Assembly (NCBI RefSeq): GCF_002968015.1
Contig: NZ_PUIP01000024.1
Span: forward strand, 23,125-87,124
Length of the DNA stretch: 64,000 nt
Source of the DNA: Massilia phosphatilytica
Lineage (GTDB): Bacteria > Pseudomonadota > Gammaproteobacteria > Burkholderiales > Burkholderiaceae_D
Direction of reading: 5' to 3'
The position numbers and the translations under genes are program-made. Below are positions 1 through 8,673 of this stretch, in pieces (the first letter of the stretch is position 1; every line of letters starts with the position of its first letter). The notes under the pieces were generated by a model. That model made no database searches and was not told the origin of the DNA. It saw nothing but the letters and a program-made list of their open reading frames with translations.

Positions 1-625
1 TGGTTTCATCTGCCTTGATCGGGTCGTCCAGGCACCATTCGACAACCGTCTGCTCGGGCACCTGTGCATCCTTCGGCGCGGACGACGATGGTGCCACGCC
101 CGTGTACGACGGCGGCGTCAGTGTCACGACCAGTCCCGCGTGCGCTACGGCCGCCGCTACCGGACGAACGGCCGCATGGGCGGCAGTCTGCTGACTGGCG
201 GCATGCGGCAACAAGGTCGAACCCCACGCCAGCCCCGCGAGCGCGAGATTCGCGAGCAGCCACGCCCAGCCGAACGGCACGCGCGCGGCCACGATCGCGC
301 GCACGCGGCGCGGCGGCAGTGCCGCATCGAGGCGTTTCAGTAGACGTTCGCGCTGCAGGCGCGCGACGGCCGTCTGCGGTTCCTGCGCCAGCAGCGTGGC
401 GCTGTCCTCCATCTCGGGCACGGCGCCGTCGATCCAGTGCGTCCAGCCGTGCGCCACGCGGCGCTGCAGGTGCAGGCCATCCCAAGAGCAGAAGGCAGAC
501 CACGCCAGCAGGCCGGGCCCGGAGCGCAGCAGCAGCCAGGGCACGGCGCCGAGCGCCCACAGGCCGGCCCGGCGCAACCACGCGGCCCGCCACAGGCGAT
601 GTGCGAGGTCAGCGGCGCCGGACAT
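1..625 (-). CDS. DUF4175-like membrane protein, N-terminal part (cut by window edge)
   Basis: I see about 208 codons from an ATG at 625; the gene runs off the left edge. The N-terminus is rich in Trp, Arg and Leu (MSGAADLAHRLWRAAWLRR), followed by a hydrophobic pair of segments at about residues 20-45, and another membrane segment at about 115-135 (GWAWLLANLALAGLAWG). After it begins a beta-rich part with Pro/Thr (LVVTLTPPSYTGVAP), typical of the periplasmic start of DUF4175-type proteins found next to MoxR/DUF58/BatA genes. The start lies 17 bases inside the end of the BatA-like gene, so translational coupling is likely. It is the last visible member of the operon starting at 8673. Family assignment is by context and appearance only; the function is unknown. 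Confidence 0.6.
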   Translation of the reverse strand, partial: MSGAADLAHRLWRAAWLRRAGLWALGAVPWLLLRSGPGLLAWSAFCSWDGLHLQRRVAHGWTHWIDGAVPEMEDSATLLAQEPQTAVARLQRERLLKRLDAALPPRRVRAIVAARVPFGWAWLLANLALAGLAWGSTLLPHAASQQTAAHAAVRPVAAAVAHAGLVVTLTPPSYTGVAPSSSAPKDAQVPEQTVVEWCLDDPIKADET

Positions 626-1478
626 GCGTGACGATCCTTTCGAGTGCGAACAGCGCGACGAGCGCGAGACCCAGCCAGTGGCGCAGCGCGCCGGACGCCG
701 GTCCGGCCGGCGCGGCGGCATCCGGCACGAGTGCCTGAGCGGGCGCCGTGTAGGGTTGTACGCCGACATACTGGCGCTGCCACGCGGCGAACAGGGCGCG
801 CGCACCATCGGCATCGTGCGGCGGCTCGGCACGCCACAGCGGTGCGCGCAGGCCAGCCGGCGGCGCGTCGGGCCGGTCCCACACGACGAGTTCCGTGCGC
901 GAGCCGGGTGCCGCATCGACGACGATGTGCCAGGCACCCTCGGCCGCCGCGAACAGCCGGCGCCAGTCTTCGGCACGCTCGCTGAACACGGCGACGTGCC
1001 GTTCGACCGGTGCCGCGGGCACCGCCGCCGTGCGCAACTCGACGGCATGACGGAAGCGCGGCAGCACGGCCGGCATGACGGCGTCACCGACGACGACCAG
1101 GCGCGCCCCCGGTTCGAATTCGCGCTCGTGCGCGTGCAGCCAGGTCACCGCGTCGCGATCGGGCAGCGTGAATCGCTGCCCTGCCTCCTTGTCGACGACC
1201 GCGGGCGAGATCCCCGGCACGACCAGTACCGTGTCGCCGCGCCACGCCAGCACGAGGTCGGCCAGCAGCGCGATCAGGGTCACCAGCAGCAGGCAGCGCA
1301 GCGCCAGCAGGATCACGTCGTGCCAGCGCCACACGCGCTGCTGCTTCGGCTCCGCCGTTGGCAGGAAGCGCGCAGACGCAAGCAGCGAGGTCTTCGTCTG
1401 CTCGCGCTTCTGGCGGTGCCACAGGATGGGCAGCAGCACGACCGGCAGCGCCCACCACCACAAGCTCATTCCACTCAT
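609..1478 (-). CDS. BatA-like protein with N-terminal double membrane segment
   Basis: 289 aa. Residues 1-22 are a Trp/Leu-rich membrane segment (MSGMSLWWWALPVVLLPILW), with a second at about 55-78 and a third near the C-terminus (about 262-282) before a basic tail. This matches the BatA N-terminal domain plus an extra C-terminal anchor. The central 180 residues are probably periplasmic and lack a clear metal-binding MIDAS motif, so this is not a full BatA with a vWA domain. Its start overlaps the end of the DUF58 gene by 4 bases (ATGA), and its end overlaps the next gene. BatA-like proteins commonly accompany MoxR ATPases and DUF58 proteins; the molecular role is not established. Confidence 0.75.
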   Translation of the reverse strand: MSGMSLWWWALPVVLLPILWHRQKREQTKTSLLASARFLPTAEPKQQRVWRWHDVILLALRCLLLVTLIALLADLVLAWRGDTVLVVPGISPAVVDKEAGQRFTLPDRDAVTWLHAHEREFEPGARLVVVGDAVMPAVLPRFRHAVELRTAAVPAAPVERHVAVFSERAEDWRRLFAAAEGAWHIVVDAAPGSRTELVVWDRPDAPPAGLRAPLWRAEPPHDADGARALFAAWQRQYVGVQPYTAPAQALVPDAAAPAGPASGALRHWLGLALVALFALERIVTHVRRR

Positions 1479-2371
1479 GCGGCGCGCGCCCTCGCGATGT
1501 GCGCCCGCAGCCAGGCGCGCAGGACCTCACCGGGCGCTTGTTCGATACGCGCCTGGACCAGCGGTACGTCGTTCTTGCGGCACGCGCGCACGACCTCGTC
1601 GAAGTGCGCCGCGCGGTTGCGGACGTACGCGTCCTTCACGTCTCGGCCGAAGCGGTAGACCGCGCCGCCGTGCTCGGGGTCGCGGTACGATGGTGTCGCG
1701 TCGAACGCGGCATCCACCTCGGCCTGCGTGTGCAGGCACACGGCGCGCACGTCGTGGCGCATGCGGCGCAGGCGCAGCAGCGCGTCGGACAACGGCGACG
1801 GCCAGTCGAGGAAGTCGCTGGCCACGCACACGACGCCGGGCGCGCGGGAAAAATGCAGGCTGGCGCGCAAGGTGTCGGCGCCGGGCAGCACGCCGCCCGC
1901 CTCGACGCCGTTCAGGCGCGCCAGCACGCGCTGCAGCTGGCGCGGTCCGCGCGCGGCCGGCAGGAAGTCGGCGCGTTCGCCCCGGCACACGACGAGGCCG
2001 AACGCGTCACCCTGGCGCTGGGCGACGGCCGCCACGCATGCGAGCAGCACGCGCGCGTACTGCAGCTTCGTGAGCCCGTCGACGCTGCGGCTGGGTTCCG
2101 CCATCGACGCGGTCGCATCCAGCACGAGCCACACGGCCACGTGGCTGTCGCGTTCCGCCTCGCGCACATAATATCGATCGGCACGCGCCAGCAGTTTCCA
2201 GTCGACGCGGCGCCACTCGTCGCCGGGCACATAGGCCCGGTACTCCGAAAACTCGACACCGGCGCCCCGCTCGCGTCCCGCGTGGATGCCGTGGCCGAGC
2301 CCCGCCAGCACGTGGCGCACCACGAGGTCGAGGTTGGTCGTGTGCGCAACGAGCGCCGAACTGGCCAGCAC
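1475..2371 (-). CDS. DUF58 (vWA-like) protein
   Basis: 298 aa from a GTG at 2371, only 4 bases after the MoxR stop. The usual DUF58 block is present: EFSEYRAYVPGDEWRRVDWK around residues 40-60, then YYVREAERD. A degenerate vWA metal site follows (LVLDATASM, D-x-T-x-S). There is no signal peptide or clear membrane segment, so it is probably cytoplasmic or membrane-associated. DUF58/vWA proteins are usual partners of MoxR AAA+ ATPases and are thought to bring substrates to the ATPase; that role is from family knowledge. The frame stays open further upstream inside the MoxR gene, but that part reads as an Arg/Ser-rich shadow, so I take the GTG start. Confidence 0.82.
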   Translation of the reverse strand: MLASSALVAHTTNLDLVVRHVLAGLGHGIHAGRERGAGVEFSEYRAYVPGDEWRRVDWKLLARADRYYVREAERDSHVAVWLVLDATASMAEPSRSVDGLTKLQYARVLLACVAAVAQRQGDAFGLVVCRGERADFLPAARGPRQLQRVLARLNGVEAGGVLPGADTLRASLHFSRAPGVVCVASDFLDWPSPLSDALLRLRRMRHDVRAVCLHTQAEVDAAFDATPSYRDPEHGGAVYRFGRDVKDAYVRNRAAHFDEVVRACRKNDVPLVQARIEQAPGEVLRAWLRAHIARARAA

Positions 2372-2375
2372 GTCG

Positions 2376-3374
2376 TTACTCGGCGCGGACGCCGGCGAGC
2401 AGCGCGGCGAGGATGTCCGCGATGGCGACGCCGTCCGCCTCGGCCTCGAAGTTGCGCAGCACGCGGTGCGCCAGCACGGGCAGCAGCATCGCCTTGACGT
2501 CGTCGCGCGTGACCGCGAGGCGGCCATGCATCAGCGCGCGCGCCTTCGATGCCAGCACGAGGGCCTGGCCGGCGCGCGGGCCGGCGCCCCAGCCGATGTG
2601 CTTGCGGATCGCTTCGACGGGCGACTCCGCCGGGCGCGTGGCGCGCACGAGGCGAGTGGCGTAGCGCAGCATCGAATCCGAGATTTCGATGTCGCGCACG
2701 AGCTGCTGCAGGCGCAGCAAGGTGTTCAAGTCCATCGCGGGATCGGCGTCGGCCAGGCCCGCATGCGTCGTCGCGCCGACCATCATCATCTCTTCATCCT
2801 CGGTCGGATAGCCGACGTCGATGCGCAGCAGGAAGCGGTCGAGCTGCGCTTCCGGCAGCGGGTACGTCCCGGCCTGCTCGATCGGGTTCTGCGTCGCGAG
2901 CACGAAGAACGGCTTCGGCAGTTTATGCGTCTGGCCGGCGAACGTCACCGATCGTTCCTGCATCGCTTCCAGCAGCGCGGACTGCGTCTTCGGCGGCGCG
3001 CGGTTGATCTCGTCGGCGAGCAGCACCTGCGTGAACACGGGGCCGGGCTGGAAGCGGAACACGCGCTGGCGCGTGGCCTGGTCTTCTTCCAGGATCTCGG
3101 TGCCGACGATATCGGACGGCATCAGGTCGGGCGTAAACTGCACGCGCCGGAACTGCATGTCGGTCGCCTGCGCCAGCGATTTCACGAGCAGCGTCTTGCC
3201 GAGGCCCGGCACGCCCTCGACGAGTGCATGGCCGCCGCCCAGCAGGCACGTCACCAGCAGGTCGATCACGTCGCGCTGACCGATGATCACGCGGCCCATG
3301 CTCGCCTTGAGCGCGTCCACCTTCGCCGCCAGGTCGGCGATCTCGTTCTCGGTCCACGCGGATGCTTCTGCCAC
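2376..3374 (-). CDS. MoxR-family AAA+ ATPase
   Basis: 332 aa. The Walker A motif is GVPGLGKT at residues 54-61 and Walker B is LLADEINRAP with D121-E122. Sensor 1 is seen in LATQNPIEQAGTYPLPEAQL and a C-terminal lid domain follows. These are standard MoxR features (AAA_3 family). The GTG start at 3374 is chosen because an AGGAG lies 7 bases upstream; no ATG fits. It starts 2 bases after the DUF4159 gene and ends 4 bases before DUF58. MoxR proteins act as ATP-driven chaperones with vWA proteins in metal insertion or complex maturation. Here the operon suggests it serves the TldD/PmbA proteins or an envelope complex, which is inference. Confidence 0.93.
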   Translation of the reverse strand: MAEASAWTENEIADLAAKVDALKASMGRVIIGQRDVIDLLVTCLLGGGHALVEGVPGLGKTLLVKSLAQATDMQFRRVQFTPDLMPSDIVGTEILEEDQATRQRVFRFQPGPVFTQVLLADEINRAPPKTQSALLEAMQERSVTFAGQTHKLPKPFFVLATQNPIEQAGTYPLPEAQLDRFLLRIDVGYPTEDEEMMMVGATTHAGLADADPAMDLNTLLRLQQLVRDIEISDSMLRYATRLVRATRPAESPVEAIRKHIGWGAGPRAGQALVLASKARALMHGRLAVTRDDVKAMLLPVLAHRVLRNFEAEADGVAIADILAALLAGVRAE

Positions 3375-3376
3375 GG

Positions 3377-3997
3377 CTATGCTCCTAAAGCGTATTGAAT
3401 GATGTTGACGGCGAACCGCGTGTTGTCGACCGCGAGCCAGCGCTTGTTGCGGAAGTCGTAGTCCCACTCGCAGCCGTAGTCCTTGTTCGAGTACAGCACG
3501 CGGATGCGGCCATCGATCTCGATGGCGCGCAGGTATTCGTGCACGAGATCGTCGCCCCAGCCGTTCAGCTCCACCGCCGTGTTGGGCGGCCCGTCGAAGT
3601 GGAAGAAGCTCGAATACAGCCGGTGGTTGTTGGGGATCTTGTGCAGTGCCTTGGGGCCGAAGATGCGCGCCATCTCGGCCTCGAAGGATTTGGCGAACAG
3701 GCCGTCGATGTCGTGGTTGCAGTCGTCCACGAACACGAAGCCGCCGCCCTTCACGTAGCGTTCGAAATTGCGCCGCTCGGCCGGGGTGAACTGCACGAGC
3801 TTGTGCCCGGCCAGGTAGCAGAACGGCGCCTCCAGCATCTTCGGGTCGGCCAGCGCGACGATGCGTTCGGCCGTATCCACCCTGAGCGTCGTGTACTCGA
3901 CGAGCGAGTTCAGGACGTTGCTGGGCATGCGCTGGTCCACGTCCCAGTCGCCCGACTCGTACGTCAGCCGCGTGAAGTAGAAGTCGTACGTGGCCAT
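3377..3997 (-). CDS. DUF4159 domain protein
   Basis: 206 aa, no signal peptide. The sequence shows a Rossmann-like or glutamine-amidotransferase-like fold pattern typical of DUF4159: KGGGFVFVDDCNHDIDGLF near residue 85, HRLYSSFFHFDGPP near 125, and a C-terminal NIIQYALGA that usually ends this family. Only 4 bases separate it from the upstream TldD-like gene and 2 bases from MoxR, so it belongs to the same operon. DUF4159 is repeatedly found with MoxR, DUF58 and BatA genes. No catalytic activity is known. Most homologues have an N-terminal signal or are parts of longer proteins; this one is a bare cytoplasmic-looking domain. Confidence 0.85.
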   Translation of the reverse strand: MATYDFYFTRLTYESGDWDVDQRMPSNVLNSLVEYTTLRVDTAERIVALADPKMLEAPFCYLAGHKLVQFTPAERRNFERYVKGGGFVFVDDCNHDIDGLFAKSFEAEMARIFGPKALHKIPNNHRLYSSFFHFDGPPNTAVELNGWGDDLVHEYLRAIEIDGRIRVLYSNKDYGCEWDYDFRNKRWLAVDNTRFAVNIIQYALGA

Positions 3998-4001
3998 GCC
4001 G

Positions 4002-5639
4002 TCAACCGATCTTGCGGCCCGTGTTGATCACGTTGATGCCGTTGAAACGCGTGGTCGACGTGCCGTGCGAGACGGCGCTGACCTGGCTCGGCTGGCCCTT
4101 GCCGTCGAAGAAGGAGCCGCTCATGCGCCAGTCGCGTTCATCGCAGATCGCCGTGCACGCATTCCAGAAGTCCTGCGTGTTCGACTGGTACGCCACGTCT
4201 TCCAGCATCTGGCCAATCTTGCCGTCCTTGATTTCGAAGTACAGCTGGCCGCCGAACTGGAAGTTGTAGCGCTGCTGGTCGATGGAATACGAACCGCGGC
4301 CGAGGATGTAGATCCCTTTCTTGACGTCCTTGACCATCTCGTCTGGCGTGAGCTTCTGTTTGCCGGGGACGAGCGACACGTTCGGCATGCGCTGGAACTG
4401 CACCTTGCTCCAGCTGTCCGCGTAGGAGCAGCCGTGCGATTCCTTCTCGCCGATGATGTGCGCCTGGTCGCGCGTGGCCTGGTAGTTGACGAGGATGCCG
4501 TCCCTGATGATGTCCCAGCGCTTCGCGGGCACGCCCTCGTCGTCGTAGGCCACGGCGCCCAGCGATCCCGGCGCCGTCTTGTCGCCCGTGAAGTTGACGA
4601 TCTTCGAGCCGAAGTTGAATGTGCGGGACTCCCACTTGTCCAGCGTGCAGAAGCTCGTGCCGGCGTAGTTGGCTTCGTAGCCCAGCACGCGGTCCAGCTC
4701 CGTCGGGTGGCCGACGGATTCGTGGATTGTCAGGAACAGGTTTTCCGGCGCCAGCACGAGGTCGTACTTGCCCGGGTCGACACTTTTCGCCGTGAGCTTT
4801 TCGCGCGCCTGGCGGCCCGCGTTGCGCGCTTCCTCGACGATGTCGTAGCCGCCCGTGTACAGCGTGGTCACGCCGCCCGCCGCGCGCACCTTGTGCTCCG
4901 GCTTCGCGTCGAAATATTCGTACCCCATGCCCACCGGCGGTGCCAGGCCCGCGCGCGAGCGGAACTTGCCGGTCGCCTTGTCGACCGCGGTCGCGTTGAT
5001 CGGGGCCCACAGGCGGTGGATGTCCTGGTCGATGTACGAGCCGTCGGTCGAGGCGAAGTACTTCTGCTGGTTCACCTGGAACAGGTTCGCCGTCATGAAG
5101 CTGGCGCCGGCCGCGAGGCCCGCCTTGTTCGCGGCGATCAGCATGTCGGCCTTGTCCTTGACGGGCACGGTGCGCCAGTCGCGTTTGATCGGCGTGGCCC
5201 ACGCGACCTCGCCCACGCCCTTCACGGGCGCGAGCTGCACGGGTTCCGTCTGCAGTTTCGCATTGGCCTTCGCGATGGCCACGGCCTGGCGCGCGGCGCC
5301 GGCGACGGCATCCGGGGTCAGCGAGTTCGTGGCGGCGAAGCCGTAGGCGCCGACGGCGATCACGCGCACGCCGACGCCCGTCGATTCGGTATTCGTCACG
5401 CTCTCGACGTTCAGGTCGCGCGTGGTGATGTACTGGTTCAGGTAGCGGCCGATGCGCACGTCGCAGTACGAAGCGCCCGCTTTTTTAGCCGCGTCCATCG
5501 CGGTGTCGGCCAGCGATTTCTTGAAGCTCGCGGCCAGGGGATTGAGCAGTTCCTCGGCGGCGATCGCATTGCCGAACACAGGGACCAGCATGGTGCCGGC
5601 CGTGCCGGCACCGATCTTGAGGAAGGTACGGCGTTCCAT
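4002..5639 (-). CDS. TldD-like metalloprotease homologue with TAT signal (copy 1)
   Basis: 545 aa. The start is fixed by AAGGAG just upstream of ATG 5639. Residues 1-27 look like a twin-arginine signal (MERRTFLKIG, RRxFLK, then a hydrophobic run and AxA). The body is TldD/PmbA-like, with the zinc site HESVGH at residues 306-311 (H306, E307, H311). E. coli TldD has a third zinc ligand in a C-terminal CGK motif; the matching region here reads SFFDGKGQPSQ with no Cys at that point, though CDERDW lies just before it. It is very close in sequence and equal in length to the copy at 7036-8673. TldD/TldE pairs trim peptides such as microcin B17 in the cytoplasm; a TAT-exported form would act in the periplasm, which is inference. 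Confidence 0.9.
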   Translation of the reverse strand: MERRTFLKIGAGTAGTMLVPVFGNAIAAEELLNPLAASFKKSLADTAMDAAKKAGASYCDVRIGRYLNQYITTRDLNVESVTNTESTGVGVRVIAVGAYGFAATNSLTPDAVAGAARQAVAIAKANAKLQTEPVQLAPVKGVGEVAWATPIKRDWRTVPVKDKADMLIAANKAGLAAGASFMTANLFQVNQQKYFASTDGSYIDQDIHRLWAPINATAVDKATGKFRSRAGLAPPVGMGYEYFDAKPEHKVRAAGGVTTLYTGGYDIVEEARNAGRQAREKLTAKSVDPGKYDLVLAPENLFLTIHESVGHPTELDRVLGYEANYAGTSFCTLDKWESRTFNFGSKIVNFTGDKTAPGSLGAVAYDDEGVPAKRWDIIRDGILVNYQATRDQAHIIGEKESHGCSYADSWSKVQFQRMPNVSLVPGKQKLTPDEMVKDVKKGIYILGRGSYSIDQQRYNFQFGGQLYFEIKDGKIGQMLEDVAYQSNTQDFWNACTAICDERDWRMSGSFFDGKGQPSQVSAVSHGTSTTRFNGINVINTGRKIG

Positions 5640-5655
5640 TGTTTCTCCTTGCGGC

Positions 5656-5679
5656 GGGTGGGCACGAGCGTGCCCACCC
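5656..5679. repeat. GGGTGGGCA/TGCCCACCC palindrome, intergenic
   Basis: A perfect 9-bp inverted repeat with a 6-base loop lies in the 46-base gap between the PmbA-like and TldD-like genes. Nearly the same hairpin (same arms, different loop) recurs at 27696-27718. There is no T-run after it on the minus strand, so it is not a classical terminator. It may stabilise mRNA ends or be a dispersed REP-like element. Confidence 0.6.
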
Positions 5680-5685
5680 TGTGCA

Positions 5686-7023
5686 TCAAACCGCGTCCGA
5701 CAGCGACGTGAAGTTGAAGTCACGCACCTTCATCGGCGGAATCAGCATCTGGAACGGCACCTCGTCGCCACCGATGACGACCGGCTTGCCGATCTCCTCG
5801 ATGTTGTTGAGCATCGTGACGGGGCTCTCGTTGAAGCGGAAGTTCTTGATCGGGTACTTGATCTTGCCGTTCTCGATGTAGAACGTGCCGTCGCGCGTGA
5901 GGCCGGTCAGCAGCACGGACTGCGGGTCGACCATGCGGATGTACCACGTGCGGGTGACGAGCACGCCCTTCTTCGTGTTGGCGATCAGCTCCGCCGTCGA
6001 CTTGTCCGTGCCGGCCATGATGATGTTGCCCGGCGTGGCCGTCGCCGGCACGCCCTTCTTCTTGGCCCAGTACTGGGAGTAGTTCAGCGCGTTGACCTTG
6101 CCGTCCTTGATCAGGTCCATGCGCTTGCGCGCGATGAGATTCTCGGTGTCCCACGGCAGCACCGGCACGTCCGGATTCCACGGGTCGGCCCAGATGTTGA
6201 CCTGCTGGTCGAACAGCTTGTCGCCCAGGCGCGACGCGCCGCCCTTCTTCGACAGGAAGCTGCGGCCTTCGTCGGTCTGGCGCGCGTCGAAGCCGAACAG
6301 CATGTAGCCGAGCAGCTCGGACGTGGCGGCCGGTTCCAGGATCACGGTGTAGCGGCCCGGTTCCAGCGCCTTCGCGTCCACGGAGCGCAGCGCCTTCTCG
6401 ATCGCGACGTCGGCCGCTTCGCGCGCGTCGAACCTGTTCGCGTCGGAGGCCGAGCGCTTGACCCAGCCGGAGCCGCGGCCGTCTTCCGTGCGCACGGTGC
6501 AGGTGAAGTCGAGGCTCGTCTGCTGCTGGTGGCCGTACACGCCGTTCGAGTTGGCCACGCTGGAGATCGAGTTACCGTCCGTGAAGAAGCCGGCGGCGAC
6601 GAGCTTGTTCTTCTTGCAGGCTTCGATCGCGTACGCCGCGGTCTGGGCGCGGAACTCCGGATCGATGGCGGCCGTCTTCGCGTTGAACGTATTCGACGCC
6701 TTGTACTCCTGCTTCGAGACGGCCGGCATGAACTCCGGATTCTCCGGCGCCAGGCGCGCGAGGTCCTCGGCGCGGCGCACGACTTTTTCCAGCGACTTGT
6801 CGTCGAACTCGTTGATGGTGGCGGTGCCCTGGCGCTTGCCGAAAGCGACCGTCACGGCGATGTTGGTGTCGTCCGCGAGGCCGGCGGTGGAGACCTGGTT
6901 GCGCGCGAAGCGGATGTTGCCGTTGCGGCTGCCGCTCACGGTGACGATGCATTCGTCCGCCTTCGAGAACGAGAGGGCACGGTCGGTGATATGTTTGGTT
7001 TGTTCCTGGGTGAGGATGGTCAT
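5686..7023 (-). CDS. PmbA/TldE-like protein, no metal motif
   Basis: 445 aa, PmbA/TldE branch of the TldD family. The N-terminal half resembles the TldD N-domain (SGSRNGNIRFARNQVSTAG), and the C-terminal half holds GLTRDGTFYIENGKIKYPIK, typical of PmbA ends. There is no HExxxH motif, as expected for the non-metal partner subunit. There is no signal peptide, unlike both neighbouring TldD-like proteins. It starts 12 bases after one TldD-like gene and ends 46 bases before the other. In E. coli TldD and TldE form a heterodimer with the active site in TldD. Here one TldE could pair with either TldD, which is inference. Confidence 0.9.
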   Translation of the reverse strand: MTILTQEQTKHITDRALSFSKADECIVTVSGSRNGNIRFARNQVSTAGLADDTNIAVTVAFGKRQGTATINEFDDKSLEKVVRRAEDLARLAPENPEFMPAVSKQEYKASNTFNAKTAAIDPEFRAQTAAYAIEACKKNKLVAAGFFTDGNSISSVANSNGVYGHQQQTSLDFTCTVRTEDGRGSGWVKRSASDANRFDAREAADVAIEKALRSVDAKALEPGRYTVILEPAATSELLGYMLFGFDARQTDEGRSFLSKKGGASRLGDKLFDQQVNIWADPWNPDVPVLPWDTENLIARKRMDLIKDGKVNALNYSQYWAKKKGVPATATPGNIIMAGTDKSTAELIANTKKGVLVTRTWYIRMVDPQSVLLTGLTRDGTFYIENGKIKYPIKNFRFNESPVTMLNNIEEIGKPVVIGGDEVPFQMLIPPMKVRDFNFTSLSDAV

Positions 7024-7035
7024 GTCAGGGTCCCC

Positions 7036-8673
7036 TTAGCCGATCTTGCGGGCGGTGTTGATGACGTTGATGCCGTTGAAGCGCGTGGTCGACGACCCGT
7101 GCGACACGATACTGATCTGCGGAGGCTGGCCCTTGCCGTCGAAGAAGGAGCCGCCCATGCGCCAGTCACGCTCGTCGCAGATCGCTGTGCACGCATTCCA
7201 GAAGTCCTGCGTGTTCGACTGGTACGCCACGTCCTCCAGCATCTGGCCGATCTTGCCGTCCTTGATCTCGTAGAACAGCTGGCCGCCGAACTGGAAGTTG
7301 TAGCGCTGCTGGTCGATCGAGAACGAACCCTCGCCCACGATGTAGATGCCCTTCTTGATATCCTTGACCATCTCGTCCGGCGTCAGTTTCTTCTGGCCGG
7401 CCTGCAGGGACACGTTCGGCATGCGCTGGAACTGCACGTTGCTCCAGCTGTCCGCGTACGAGCAGCCGTCCGATTCTTCCTTGCCGATGATGTGCGCCTG
7501 GTCGCGCGTGGCCTGGTAGCTGACGAGGACACCGTCCTTGATCAGGTCCCAGCGCTTGGTCTTGACGCCTTCGTCGTCGAAGCCCACGTTGCCCAGCGAG
7601 CCCGGGGTGGTCTTGTCGGCGACGATGTTCACCAGCGGCGAGCCGTACTTGAACTGCTTCGACTCCCACTTGTCGAGCGTGGCGAAACTGGTGCCGGCGT
7701 AGTTCGCCTCGTAGCCCAGCACGCGATCGAGCTCGGTCGGGTGGCCGACGGATTCGTGGATCGTCAGGTACAGGTGTTCGGGCGACAGCATCAGGTCGTA
7801 CTTGCCCGGCGTGACCGACTTCGCGGTCAGCTTGCGCTTGGCGTCGCGGCCCGCGGCGCGCGCGTCCGCGACGATGTCGTACGATTTCGTGTACAGCGTG
7901 GCCACGCCGCCGGCCGCCTTGATCCGGTGCTCCGGCTTCGCATCCAGGTATTCGTAGCCCATGCCGACCGGCGCCGACAGGCCGTTCCGCGAGCGGAACT
8001 TGCCGCTGGCCTTGTCGACCGCTGTCGCGGAGAACGGCGCCCACAGGCGCTGCAGGTCCTGGTCGATGTACGAACCGTCGGTGGATGCGAAATACTTTTG
8101 CTGCTGTACCTGGAACAGCATCGACTGCATGAAGCTCGCGCCGGCATCCATGCCCGCCTTGTTCGCCGCGATCAGCAGTTCGGCCTTGTCCTTGATGGGC
8201 ACCGTGCGCCAGTCCTTGACGATCGGGGTCGCCCACGCCATCTCGCCCACGCCCTTGACCGGTGCGAGGCGCACCGGTTCGGATTGCAGCTTCGCGTTCG
8301 CCTTCGCGATCGCCACGGCCTGGCGCGCCGCGCCCGCGATGCCGTCCGGGGTCATGTCGTTGGTGGCGGCGAAGCCGTACGCGCCATTGCACAGCACACG
8401 CACGCCGACGCCGGCCGATTCCGTGTTCGTCACGTTCTCGACGTTCAGGTCGCGGGTGATGATGTACTGGTTGAGATAGCGGCCAATGCGCACGTCGCAA
8501 TAGCTCGCGCCGGCCTTGGTGGCGGCATTGAGCGCGATGTCGGCCAACGCCTTCTTGGCCGCGACGGGCATCGCGGTCAGCAGCTCCTCGGCGGCGATGG
8601 CGTTGCCGAAGACGGGCACCAGCATGGCACCGGCGGTCCCGGCACCGATTTTAAGGAAGGTACGGCGTTCCAT
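7036..8673 (-). CDS. TldD-like metalloprotease homologue with TAT signal (copy 2)
   Basis: 545 aa and the first gene of the operon. An AGGAGA just upstream fixes ATG 8673; the frame is open further upstream but reads as non-coding. The start MERRTFLKIGAGTAGAM is almost identical to copy 1, again a twin-arginine signal, and HESVGH is kept. The C-terminal region again lacks a Cys in the GKGQ motif. Differences from copy 1 are scattered substitutions without gaps, which suggests an old tandem duplication with both copies under selection. The promoter must lie in 8674-9058, which is shared with the divergent protease gene. Confidence 0.9.
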   Translation of the reverse strand: MERRTFLKIGAGTAGAMLVPVFGNAIAAEELLTAMPVAAKKALADIALNAATKAGASYCDVRIGRYLNQYIITRDLNVENVTNTESAGVGVRVLCNGAYGFAATNDMTPDGIAGAARQAVAIAKANAKLQSEPVRLAPVKGVGEMAWATPIVKDWRTVPIKDKAELLIAANKAGMDAGASFMQSMLFQVQQQKYFASTDGSYIDQDLQRLWAPFSATAVDKASGKFRSRNGLSAPVGMGYEYLDAKPEHRIKAAGGVATLYTKSYDIVADARAAGRDAKRKLTAKSVTPGKYDLMLSPEHLYLTIHESVGHPTELDRVLGYEANYAGTSFATLDKWESKQFKYGSPLVNIVADKTTPGSLGNVGFDDEGVKTKRWDLIKDGVLVSYQATRDQAHIIGKEESDGCSYADSWSNVQFQRMPNVSLQAGQKKLTPDEMVKDIKKGIYIVGEGSFSIDQQRYNFQFGGQLFYEIKDGKIGQMLEDVAYQSNTQDFWNACTAICDERDWRMGGSFFDGKGQPPQISIVSHGSSTTRFNGINVINTARKIG

